From Bacteroidales bacterium (GTDB taxonomy: Bacteria > Bacteroidota > Bacteroidia > Bacteroidales > WCHB1-69), in contig JAFYAW010000006.1 in NCBI GenBank assembly GCA_017540505.1, positions 119,523-183,522 on the forward strand: a stretch of 64,000 nucleotides of DNA. The letters are read 5' to 3'. This document shows positions 9,301 to 15,346 of the stretch, in pieces. The translations under genes were made by a program, and so were the position numbers. A model generated the notes under the pieces. The model saw nothing but the letters and a program-made list of their open reading frames with translations. It made no database searches and was not told where the DNA came from. Every line of letters begins with the position of its first letter. The stretch's first letter is position 1.

Positions 9301-12219
9301 GACGCCCGGAAGGGAAATACATCATATCCTACATTCACGTTGATTGTGGGTGTTATAATTGACACATCTAATTTCTTAACTTTCAGACCAGTAGATACCG
9401 TATATGTGACAGAAACCACGTATGACCATTATACGGTGTTTATGAACAAATACCAGTACACGGATGGAAGAAGAATTGCGATGGTTGCCAAATTGTTACC
9501 TGCTGGTACCAACGCCGGTTATGTGGACAATTTAAAACTGGCTGTTTCCTCCGTTTGTCTGCCGGTGAACCGTCCGGTGCTTACGCAGGCCGCGCCGCAC
9601 TCGCTGACAATCCAATGGGGTGTCAACGGTAGTGAGTCGGATTGGAAAATACAGTACAAAGCGGTTTCGGATTCTGTTTGGGAAAGTGAGGACGTGTCCA
9701 TCAATCCGAGTACCATCACCGGACTGCAGGCCAATACTGAATACGAAATCCGTGTGGTGGCTGTTTGCGGGTTGGATGACTATTCCATACCATCGCAGGT
9801 GCTTGTGGCTAGCACGGACTGCGAACCCTTGGATTCGCTGCCGTATGCCGTGAATTTCGACAACTATACGCACACCAGCACCCCGACAACCGGATCTTCG
9901 AATGTGCCGACGTGCTGGCACGCGCTGAACAGTGGAACCTCCTACTCGAATTATCCGTATGTTGTATATGATAATCTGGATGATCCACACGCCCAATCCG
10001 GAAGATACAGCTTGCATTTCTGGGTCGGCACAGCCGGAACATATAACACCCAATATGCCGTATTGCCGGAAGTTGACCCCACAGTAGCCAACGTCAGCGG
10101 TCTTGAATTGTCATTCGATGTGCGGGCCTATTCGGTCTATTCTTCCGTTCCCACCTTCACGTGCCTAATCGGTGTGATGTCCGACTATTTGGACGAAAGC
10201 ACGTTTGAAATGGTTGACTCCTTGGTTATTACTACGGAAGTCTATCAGCATTATCGGATATTCTTCAACAATTATATGGGCAATGGTCGCTTCCTGACCA
10301 TCAAGGTGCCGAAACTGACATACAACAATCAGGGTTGTTTTGACAATATCATGATTACGCAGGCGTCAACTTGTCTGCCGGTGGATAATGTCACTGCCTT
10401 AAATATCACCAACCAGTCGGCTGTGCTGACTTGGCACCCCAACGGCACGGAGACGGCTTGGAATATCCGTTACCGCCCGGTGGGAGATACGGTTTGGAGT
10501 TCGTCTTCTGCTGCAAACACAACCGCCACCCTCACAGGCTTGACGAGCAATACCCTTTACGAGGCCCAGATCCAAGCCTCCTGTAATTCCGATTGGAGTG
10601 CATCAATTCTGTTTGAAACGGAGTGTAATGATGGAATACAATTGCCTTATATAGAGAATTTTGACAATGTAATAGGAACCACGGATCGGAATGTCAATAT
10701 CCTTCCTGACTGCTGGCGGTATATCAATACAGGCTTGTATGCAGCCAATACCGGTTGTCCTACTATTTATGAAGGACAAAACTATTCGGCCAATGGATTG
10801 AACAGCTTGCATTTCTATACCTTGAAAAGCGGTTCCAGCGGGGATCAGTTTGCGGTAATGCCGCCGATTGACATCACCCAAACTCCGATTAACACGTTGC
10901 AACTCACCTTTAAGGGTCGTAGCCAAAGCACCTCCAACACCAATCAGTTCTTCCTTGTGGTAGGTGTTTTGGGGAACTCGAACGACCCATACACTATGAT
11001 GGCGGTGGACACCTTTATCTCGAACAGCACCACCTACCAGCCCATGACTGTCCGTTTTGACAATTTTGCGGGTGTGGGCAAGTATATTGTGCTGGTGGCT
11101 CCGAAGCCTTCTAACGGATCGAATGCGGGCTATGTGGACAGCTTGGTGCTGAGCCTGTTGCCGTGCGCCGCGCCTACCGGTCTTGCTGTGGCTGGCATTA
11201 CGCCTACGTCCGCGCAGGTAAGCTGGACCAATGACGGTTCTTCCGGCTGGAATGTGCAGTATAAGACAGATAACAACGATTGGAGCATTGCTGTTCCGGT
11301 GACGACCCCTTCCTATACAATGACGGGCTTGCAGCCGAACACTACATATCAGGTACGCGTGCAGACGGATTGCGGTGGCGGCAATACCAGCGACTGGACA
11401 ACGCAATCGTTCACCACACTGCCATGTGTCGCGCCGTCCGCGCTCACCATCTCCAATGTCACATCGTCCACGGCTACAGCCACCTGGACGGCAGGCAACA
11501 GCGAAACCGATTGGGATTTCGAGTATAAGACTTCCGCAAGTTCGGAATGGAACATCACCATTCCGGTGCACAACACCCCGACGTACATCATCAACAGCCT
11601 TGCCGCCAGCACCTCGTACGATGCACGTGTGCGTGCCGCCTGCGGCACCGCCCGCAGCGACTGGTCCGCCGTGCAGACCTTCTCTACCGAGGCGGTTCCC
11701 GGCTGCGCAGAGCCTACCAACCTGACAGCCACGGAGATGACAAAGAACAGCGTGAAGCTGAACTGGACGGAGAACGGCACCGCCACATCATGGACCATCA
11801 ACTATCAGGAGACGGGTGTGGCCCAGGAATCCACTGTCACGGTGAGTGAACACCCGTATGTGCTTACGGGCCTGCTGCCGGAGACCACCTACTCCGTGTA
11901 TGTGGTGGCGAATTGTGCCGATGGACAGACAGCGGCATCGAGCACGATTAATTTCACCACGCTGGCGGACGGCATCATTGACTATGAACTGGCCACTAAC
12001 CTCTACCCGAACCCGACCGCCGGTCAATTCACCATTCACAACTCACAATTCACCATTCACAACGTGAATGTTTACGATGTGTATGGTAAATTGCTGAAGA
12101 CGATTGAGGCGAACGCCAATACCGTGGAGCTTGATGTGAGAGATTTCGCTGCCGGCATGTACTTCGTGCGCATCAGCACCGAAAAGGGCGTGGTGACGAA
12201 GAGCTTCGTGAAGAAGTAG
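3370..12219 (+). CDS. Giant T9SS-sorted adhesin with FN3 and cleaved-adhesin-like repeats (2,949 aa)
   Basis: This is a very large secreted, probably cell-surface protein. It starts MKRAFF with a hydrophobic signal peptide ending LEAQ near residue 21. The body alternates FN3 domains (each opening with C-x-x-P and a W-core strand) with jelly-roll domains that begin [LMV]P[YW]xxxFD and carry a conserved CW. I count eight of these, near nt 4228, 5035, 5854, 7480, 8255, 9020, 9838 and 10645, so the repeat unit is about 0.8 kb. One different module (SYSQQIYLAS, nt ~6715) matches the start of the previous gene. Three consecutive FN3 domains precede a type A sorting domain (LYPNP, nt ~12004; final VKK). 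The domain order resembles Porphyromonas haemagglutinin-type adhesins, and adhesion is inferred. The sorting-domain DNA is nearly identical to that of the upstream gene, and a heptamer repeat is embedded at 12024-12065. Confidence 0.92.
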   Translation: MKRAFFTLILILAGIWMLEAQNTCLAPTGLTASPNTPNTGNVTLSWEAPQSPYQQILSWATPAAASSPAGWGNGTNGAAVVRFTTTDLQPYSGYALTSVSFIPAIPSYLCTYTIRIWESGSVNETTSTITPGSLVHEQAVTQNLTVNTQNVIALSRAYNINPSREVWIGISCQLTTSGMPIYVGTNTVVPFKNLWLNNITETWEVQTTANYSIFGILERNDCIPSGYKVYRDGILLTSSAIARNYYVDNPQVNDLYEYEVTSVYTNGCESNPANVSVQLGNPCMLSQLPYWQNFDSYVGNTATTVASHVLPACWDYLNEGTTNPGLPSTYASETYAQSGLNSIRFNVGTGASDGNQYAILPKIDNVAYSVNRLKMEFDARSSSATNPFNLAVGVMSDPDDPTTFQQVALYPVSGTDYTTIRVDFSTFSGNGDYVALKALKGTVANTGYMDNVMLGDIGLLPKPDSVVASNLTTSSVNLSWHESGSAGNWIIEYGLKGFTPGTGTMTDANVTHTVISGLTAGTDYDFYVRALGVSNDTSAYSWVCQAQTLCNTLTSLPYMEDFDTWPAVTGGSSVNNLPNCWNFLNAGTNWVGYPVVFSSATSAYSGANAVRFYAATSGSYGNGDQYAILPRIDTAAHPIRTLELMFKIMRGSTTASWSCQVKVGVMTDPTNVATFTPVSTISLASSEGGYHNKTVSFASYTGGGEYVAIMLPRPTSGTNAAYVDDIQLDVRSICVKPASVSVTGVTESSATVRWNPTGSESSWDVVVVPAGDDPSSGTIMTCSTAEYEFTNLTPSTDYCAYVRADCGSTQSQWTFMTRFATRCDAITTLPYVETFDSYGTATSSTVAAPGPFPTCWTRESNYTSPYPFISSTYKYNGVGSLYMVNGSATCYSLAISEAFDLSNYSGTDVTLSFKALRAGSSSGGYGRVNVGIMTNPDDMSTFVSLKNLFASDYPATSTWYEHIVKLPYTDRTFYLAFYQPASENSYVYIDDVKMDVAPTCMEPSGLRVSEVTGSTAKVSWTLAPYGVSNYIVEYAVSGNNNWSSPQTVTGTSCRLSELQASTRYDVRLYSDCQYGTGTPLEISFYTGCAVPNHTEVGTGTTNSAFVPAYNTYKYSYSQQIYLASEMTGAQDISSISFQYAGTSSAKRNLTIYLMHTSATSIASWLPITNAQKVFDGTVVWQPNTEDSGWNTILLDSVFHYDGTSNLVLIVDNNSTETGGTTAKNFKTHTSTSNITRYVNTTSLASVDNFNPYNMLVEGTGTTARNNIRFTSCNAATCVPPVAWFDNVSSTSVTIDLSPGNGETEWLLEYRVSGASNWTSAGNITIHPYSLGNLTPNTDYQFRLSSVCGTSTSLSKTMLNAHTPCTEITVPYFDNFDTYGTPSTTSTTASPGLYPPCWMALCTMENPFPYIYANQHYSGAGCLYMNGTSANYCYAIMPPMESSVKMDSLQIKFFARKTSNSYYIEVGIMSDPADRSTFERVGICYPLVKDNWELMEIFTTSYVGTGRYIAFRTPSALSSVMYLDDIDVKYKLGCTSVDNISALEIHHDEATITWTPRGLEGNWNFVFGPKDSVDLDNAMVNSTSTNTAVLTNLTSQTDYDVFIQADCGSNSTSDWMKYTFTTTCSPISSLPYIENFDSYTVTGTAYLTDCWTKSTDDHNPYPYRTSMYAASVPNAIYFANSTAASYSMAILQEVDPSIAMNTLQVTFKLYAQSSYLSTAMTVGVLSNPSDINTFVPITTFHNTTGNVWESHTASLASYNGIGRNIAFKAQGTQILLDDVFIDFISNCTAPANVTVGQTGAHDATVIWTTSTSSSAYELYPVPYGHNISVADVTPMVVTTSPCTLTGLTAGTHYTLYIRSVCANNAGYSNFVQVPFQTECEPINQMPWMENFDAEDGVTSTSSPNNLPLCWGYINEGGATSTSYDGFPLVYRTSSLSQSAPNVLYFNRGTLSNYYSDQYAILPEIDTTLFPLQTLELSFDARKGNTSYPTFTLIVGVIIDTSNFLTFRPVDTVYVTETTYDHYTVFMNKYQYTDGRRIAMVAKLLPAGTNAGYVDNLKLAVSSVCLPVNRPVLTQAAPHSLTIQWGVNGSESDWKIQYKAVSDSVWESEDVSINPSTITGLQANTEYEIRVVAVCGLDDYSIPSQVLVASTDCEPLDSLPYAVNFDNYTHTSTPTTGSSNVPTCWHALNSGTSYSNYPYVVYDNLDDPHAQSGRYSLHFWVGTAGTYNTQYAVLPEVDPTVANVSGLELSFDVRAYSVYSSVPTFTCLIGVMSDYLDESTFEMVDSLVITTEVYQHYRIFFNNYMGNGRFLTIKVPKLTYNNQGCFDNIMITQASTCLPVDNVTALNITNQSAVLTWHPNGTETAWNIRYRPVGDTVWSSSSAANTTATLTGLTSNTLYEAQIQASCNSDWSASILFETECNDGIQLPYIENFDNVIGTTDRNVNILPDCWRYINTGLYAANTGCPTIYEGQNYSANGLNSLHFYTLKSGSSGDQFAVMPPIDITQTPINTLQLTFKGRSQSTSNTNQFFLVVGVLGNSNDPYTMMAVDTFISNSTTYQPMTVRFDNFAGVGKYIVLVAPKPSNGSNAGYVDSLVLSLLPCAAPTGLAVAGITPTSAQVSWTNDGSSGWNVQYKTDNNDWSIAVPVTTPSYTMTGLQPNTTYQVRVQTDCGGGNTSDWTTQSFTTLPCVAPSALTISNVTSSTATATWTAGNSETDWDFEYKTSASSEWNITIPVHNTPTYIINSLAASTSYDARVRAACGTARSDWSAVQTFSTEAVPGCAEPTNLTATEMTKNSVKLNWTENGTATSWTINYQETGVAQESTVTVSEHPYVLTGLLPETTYSVYVVANCADGQTAASSTINFTTLADGIIDYELATNLYPNPTAGQFTIHNSQFTIHNVNVYDVYGKLLKTIEANANTVELDVRDFAAGMYFVRISTEKGVVTKSFVKK
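12024..12065 (+). repeat. Heptanucleotide repeat inside the sorting-domain coding sequence
   Basis: Six in-phase 7-mers of the form TCAATTC, ACCATTC, ACAACTC, ACAATTC, ACCATTC, ACAACGT encode QFTIHNS QFTIHNV. Three 7-mers equal 21 nt, so the DNA period produces a heptapeptide repeat. Equivalent tracts occur in two other sorting domains in the window (3028-3069 and 35111-35138). Confidence 0.85.
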
Positions 12220-12246
12220 GCACACGCAGAATGCGTGAATAAAATC

Positions 12247-12284
12247 AAAGGAGTTGATGCTTGAAGGTGTCGGCTCCTTTTTTA
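12247..12284 (+). terminator. Terminator after the giant adhesin
   Basis: AAAGGAGTTGATGC pairs with GTGTCGGCTCCTTT (with G-T pairs) across a short loop and is followed by a T-rich run. The position 28 bp after the stop codon fits transcription termination. Confidence 0.75.
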
Positions 12285-12286
12285 TT

Positions 12287-12454
12287 AAAGCGTTAAAGTA
12301 AGGGGTTAAGGAACTAAGACCAGTGATCAGTGAATAGTGAATAGTGACAAACGGTCAACCTTATTCAGGCATTAACATAATTCCCAAATCCCAAAAGCCA
12401 ACGGCCAATAGCTAATCTCTCAACTCTAAACTCTCAATTCTAATCTTTCACTTG
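12287..12454. repeat. Intergenic heptanucleotide-periodic tract
   Basis: The spacer divides into consecutive 7-mers, for example AGTGATC, AGTGAAT, AGTGAAT, AGTGACA and later CAAATCC, CAAAAGC, CAACGGC, CAATAGC, then TAAACTC, TCAATTC, TAATCTT, TCACTTG. Phase is kept from about 12287, and from 12322 exactly 18 units lead up to the stop codon of the M64 peptidase (12448-12450, on the minus strand). The units are related but not identical. No gene is seen in this stretch. Confidence 0.75.
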
Positions 12455-13731
12455 GAATAATATTCCAGCACATCCTCCAGCATCTTTTTGCACACCGGGC
12501 AGAAGTCGTCGTAGCGGATTTGGTGCATGGTACAGTGCATGGCGGGACGATACATGCCCTTGGCCACATAGCCGCCGCCCTCGAACACGCCAAGTTGGTC
12601 GTATTCCGGGCTGCCCTTCTTTGCCGGAGGCGTGGGCACGGGCGTTCCCGCGGGCAGCATATCCTGCCATTTGGACTTGAAATCCACCAGCGTGGTGACG
12701 TTCGGCTCCACCGGCTCCACCCCTTGGGGGTAGAAGTCCTGTACCGACACCTCGGAAGTGTAGTACTCATCGGCAAGACCACCAATCAGATGCCCCATCT
12801 CATGCACAATGACATAATCGGGATACTCGCCGTGGTTGTAAACCGTGCAATAGAAATTGTAGATGCCACCACCGCCGTATTTTTCACTATTGCAAATGAT
12901 TACGATGGCATCGTAGGGAGCGTCATCGGCCACCTCGTGCAGATTCCAAACGCCGGGGCACATCAGGTAGCGGTCCAGATCCAGCGCATTGTAGGTGCAG
13001 TTCACCAAGGTGTTGCGGTAGATGTTGTTCTGCGGCTGCGTGATGCCCGACTCCTCCGAGAATCCCATGATGGCCCGGATGTTGACCTTTTTCTTCATTT
13101 CCTTGTAGGGAGAGCAGTTCATTACGTAGGAGGCAAAGCGCTTCATGTCGTATTTCAGCAGCTTCTTGTCCGACTGGGCGTACCCGTCGGGGATGAACAG
13201 GATGTCGATGGCTTTGGAGGGCTTGTTGCCGACGTGGAGTTTCAATGTTTTGTAAAACTTCACAACGGGGGTGCATTCCGTGGTTTTGGGGTTGAAATAG
13301 GAGATGGAGAGCGTGGTTGGCTTGCGGTTGCGGTCGAAGCTGGTGAATTTTATCCGCACCGTGTTCTTCGGGAAGGGCATGTTGACGCACTCCTCCATGG
13401 AATCGATTTCCGTCTTGCCACGCTCCGTCGTGCGGTACTCGATGAACAGGTTGGAGTAGCTCCGGCTGTAAATCAGCTTGTTGGAGATGGAATCGAACAC
13501 TTCCAGAGTGATATCCCCGTAGTTGTTCGGCTCGATGAGGTAGGCGCGGGTGCCGCTCCAGATGCCGCCGGCCGTGTAATGGTCTATCTCCAACGACTCC
13601 TCCGTGCCGTTTCCGATATGGAGGTAATTGATTCGTAACGTCTTGTCCATGAAGTAGGTGTTGAAGTCCTGGGCAGAGGTCACACCAAGGCAGAAAACGT
13701 AAGCCAATAGGATGCAGAATATTTTTTTCAT
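12448..13731 (-). CDS. Secreted M64-family (IgA peptidase-like) zinc metallopeptidase
   Basis: A zinc-dependent endopeptidase of family M64 is predicted. The catalytic signature HEMGH followed by GLADEYY lies at residues ~310-322 and matches the HExGHxxxGLxDEY pattern of IgA peptidase M64 proteins. The chosen start (MKKIFCILLAYVFC...) gives a 427-residue protein with a clear signal peptide ending TSAQ. A longer frame reaching 13785 lacks a sensible N-terminus and would run into the tRNA promoter. The N-terminal ~150 residues are beta-rich, as in other Bacteroidota M64 proteins. No T9SS sorting domain is seen, so the mature protein is probably periplasmic or surface-anchored by other means. 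A Cys-rich tail (CTMHQ...CPVC) lies near the C-terminus. The gene is monocistronic and divergent from a tRNA gene. Confidence 0.88.
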   Translation of the reverse strand: MKKIFCILLAYVFCLGVTSAQDFNTYFMDKTLRINYLHIGNGTEESLEIDHYTAGGIWSGTRAYLIEPNNYGDITLEVFDSISNKLIYSRSYSNLFIEYRTTERGKTEIDSMEECVNMPFPKNTVRIKFTSFDRNRKPTTLSISYFNPKTTECTPVVKFYKTLKLHVGNKPSKAIDILFIPDGYAQSDKKLLKYDMKRFASYVMNCSPYKEMKKKVNIRAIMGFSEESGITQPQNNIYRNTLVNCTYNALDLDRYLMCPGVWNLHEVADDAPYDAIVIICNSEKYGGGGIYNFYCTVYNHGEYPDYVIVHEMGHLIGGLADEYYTSEVSVQDFYPQGVEPVEPNVTTLVDFKSKWQDMLPAGTPVPTPPAKKGSPEYDQLGVFEGGGYVAKGMYRPAMHCTMHQIRYDDFCPVCKKMLEDVLEYYSK

Positions 13732-13742
13732 TTTAAAAAGTG

Positions 13743-13769
13743 TTTGTATCAATTTTTTTTCTATTTTTG
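13743..13769 (+). promoter_or_regulatory. Promoter of tRNA-Thr
   Basis: TATTTTTG at 13762-13769 is a perfect TAnnTTTG -7 element, and TTTG at 13743-13746 could be the -33 element with a short 15-bp spacer. Transcription would begin a few bases before the tRNA 5' end at 13786. Confidence 0.65.
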
Positions 13770-13785
13770 CAGCCTCAAAAAACAA

Positions 13786-13858
<73 letters not shown>

Positions 13859-13862
13859 CAGG

Positions 13863-13885
13863 GCGGTCAATCGACCGCTTTTTTT
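13863..13885 (+). terminator. Terminator after tRNA-Thr
   Basis: The 6-bp stem GCGGTC/GACCGC with loop AATC is followed directly by seven T residues. Confidence 0.85.
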
Positions 13886-14036
13886 GTCGGTCATAACAAT
13901 TAAAATCAGCGGCAAAGGTACAATTTTTTAGCTGAATTTCCATCCTTTAAACGTACAGTTGTTATCTTATCGTTTTGCAACACATGTGTGTGTTTTCTTA
14001 TGTCCTGAATTAAGTTATTTATCCCCAAATGTGACT

Positions 14037-14119
14037 ATCCCCGTTAGGGGATACCTATCTGTAGGGGAATAAGGGCCCACGCGGTTTTCAAATCCCCATT
14101 AGGGGATTCATATTTGTAA
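14037..14119 (+). repeat. Two REP units (A orientation) downstream of the REP transposase
   Basis: Palindromes at 14037-14052 (ATCCCCGTTAGGGGAT) and 14092-14107 (same with an ATTA loop) are each followed by an 8-nt linker. In the first copy the linker is followed by GTAG (14061-14064). They belong to the family clustered at 14739-15218. Confidence 0.85.
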
Positions 14120-14144
14120 AACAACACAATTAAACAACCCAATT

Positions 14145-14606
14145 TCACAAGACGGGGTGAAAGATGTATCGTTCATCGTATTCCACACCGAAATCCTGAA
14201 GAATTTTGAGATATTCCTCTTGAAATGTCCGTTTTTTGTGATGTTGAACCTGGTTCTGGATATAGGCAGCCACATTTGGAATATCAGATCGGTCATAACT
14301 GAAAACCCCATACCCCTCCTGCCAGGAAAACACCCCTGGACGATAGAACTTCTCGTTAATCCACAGAGCAGAACTTCGCTTCACATCAGCCATCAATGTG
14401 GCGCATGAGACCGACGGATTCATTCCCGTCAATATATGGATATGATCTGCCACACCTCCGATACACAACAATTTACATTTATGGTTGGAGATACAACCTG
14501 TCATATATTTGTATAGCTCGTCTTTCCATTCCGGAAGAATGAGGCATTCTCTGTGCTGTACAGCGAAAATGTAATGGTGGTAAATTTGAGAGTATGTATT
14601 TGCCAT
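14145..14606 (-). CDS. REP-associated tyrosine transposase (IS200/IS605-like Y1 family)
   Basis: This is a single-strand DNA transposase-like protein of the HUH/Y1 type. The HUH motif appears as H55-I-H57 (ADHIHI), and the catalytic tyrosine is probably Y115 in AAYIQNQ with Q119 nearby. Length is 153 residues, normal for IS200-like TnpA. The start at MANTYSQ follows a TAnnTTTG promoter (14630-14637); the longer frame to 14663 crosses it. IS200-type left and right ends are not evident. Instead REP palindromes lie on both sides (14037-14119 and 14739-15218), which is the arrangement of RAYT genes that act on REP elements rather than on their own ends. That role is inferred from the family and the context. 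Confidence 0.85.
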   Translation of the reverse strand: MANTYSQIYHHYIFAVQHRECLILPEWKDELYKYMTGCISNHKCKLLCIGGVADHIHILTGMNPSVSCATLMADVKRSSALWINEKFYRPGVFSWQEGYGVFSYDRSDIPNVAAYIQNQVQHHKKRTFQEEYLKILQDFGVEYDERYIFHPVL

Positions 14607-14629
14607 ATTTTTTAAATATAAACACACGG

Positions 14630-14637
14630 CAAAGATA
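14630..14637 (-). promoter_or_regulatory. -7 element of the REP transposase gene
   Basis: CAAAGATA on the plus strand reads TATCTTTG on the minus strand, a perfect TAnnTTTG, 23 bp upstream of the start codon. Confidence 0.65.
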
Positions 14638-14738
14638 TAAATTTCATAAAATAAATAAATCAAAATATTTATTTAACTATTAATTGTTAAATTATGTTGG
14701 CATTTGACTGTATCTTTGTATTTTATGTTTGCTACATG

Positions 14739-15218
14739 CAACCCCTAACGGGGTTGAGGTGTACAATGAAATGTCATTGTCGGCTACAGATATGGAAGCC
14801 CTAACGGGCTTCGGGGGACGCATGGGCACGCCATTGCTGCTACAGATATGGAAGCCCTAACGGCCTTTGGGGTGCGCCTCGTCGGAACGCACACATATTG
14901 GCATCCTTATACATATCCATTCCCGTTAGGGGATGCCTATCTGTAGGGGAAACGGATGCCCGCGCGTAATCTAAATCCCCGTTAGGGGATGCCTATCTGT
15001 AGGGGAAACGGATGCCCGCGCGTAATCTAAATCCACGTTAGTGGATTCATAATCAACAATTTGCGAATATGTAAATGTTCTTGTTGTGCAACCCCCCAAC
15101 AGGGTTGTGGTGCGCGGTGGAATGTCACTGCCGGCTACAGATATGGAAGCCCTAACGGGCTTCGGGGGACGCATGGGCACGCCATTGCTGCTACAGATAT
15201 GGAAGCCCTAACGGGCTT
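14739..15218. repeat. Cluster of nine REP units in both orientations with 56-bp period
   Basis: Each unit is a 16-18 nt palindrome with a 4-nt GTTA/TAAC loop; most have an ~8-nt linker and GTAG (CTAC on the other strand). C-type units lie at 14739-14756 and 15089-15107. B-type units (CTAC first) start at 14784, 14840, 15135 and 15191. A-type units are at 14919-14946, 14975-15002 and 15031-15046. Neighbouring B units and neighbouring A units are 56 bp apart. Stem sequences differ between types (CCCC/GGGG, GCCC/GGGC, CCAC/GTGG) yet stay paired, so the fold is conserved. The C1-B1-B2 block is repeated as C2-B3-B4 about 351 bp away. No gene is seen in 14607-15346. Confidence 0.88.
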
Positions 15219-15346
15219 GGGTGGAAATGTCATCAGCAGAACGGAATTCGATGGAACAGAAAGCAGCCCATCATCGCCTTGGAGGACAAAATCTTTGCTG
15301 AGAAGAAGAAAAATGGAGGTTTGGTAGGATTCGATCCAATCCATCA

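Noticed and set aside
10603-11571. 322-residue minus-strand frame opposite the giant adhesin
   Set aside because: It mirrors FN3 repeat coding in the other strand and has no signal, domain or promoter.
12520-13638. 372-residue open frame on the plus strand opposite the M64 peptidase
   Set aside because: It is a shadow of a high-G/C-third-position gene; the minus-strand frame has a signal peptide and an intact HExGH motif, while this one is Val/Gly/His-rich with no domain.
14145-14606. Complete IS200/IS605 insertion sequence
   Set aside because: No subterminal hairpin ends specific to the gene and no tnpB were found; surrounding palindromes are repeated REP units, so a domesticated RAYT fits better.
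14784-15218. CRISPR array suggested by regular 56-bp repeats
   Set aside because: Repeats occur in both orientations, the spacers are conserved instead of unique, and no cas gene is near; they are REP units.
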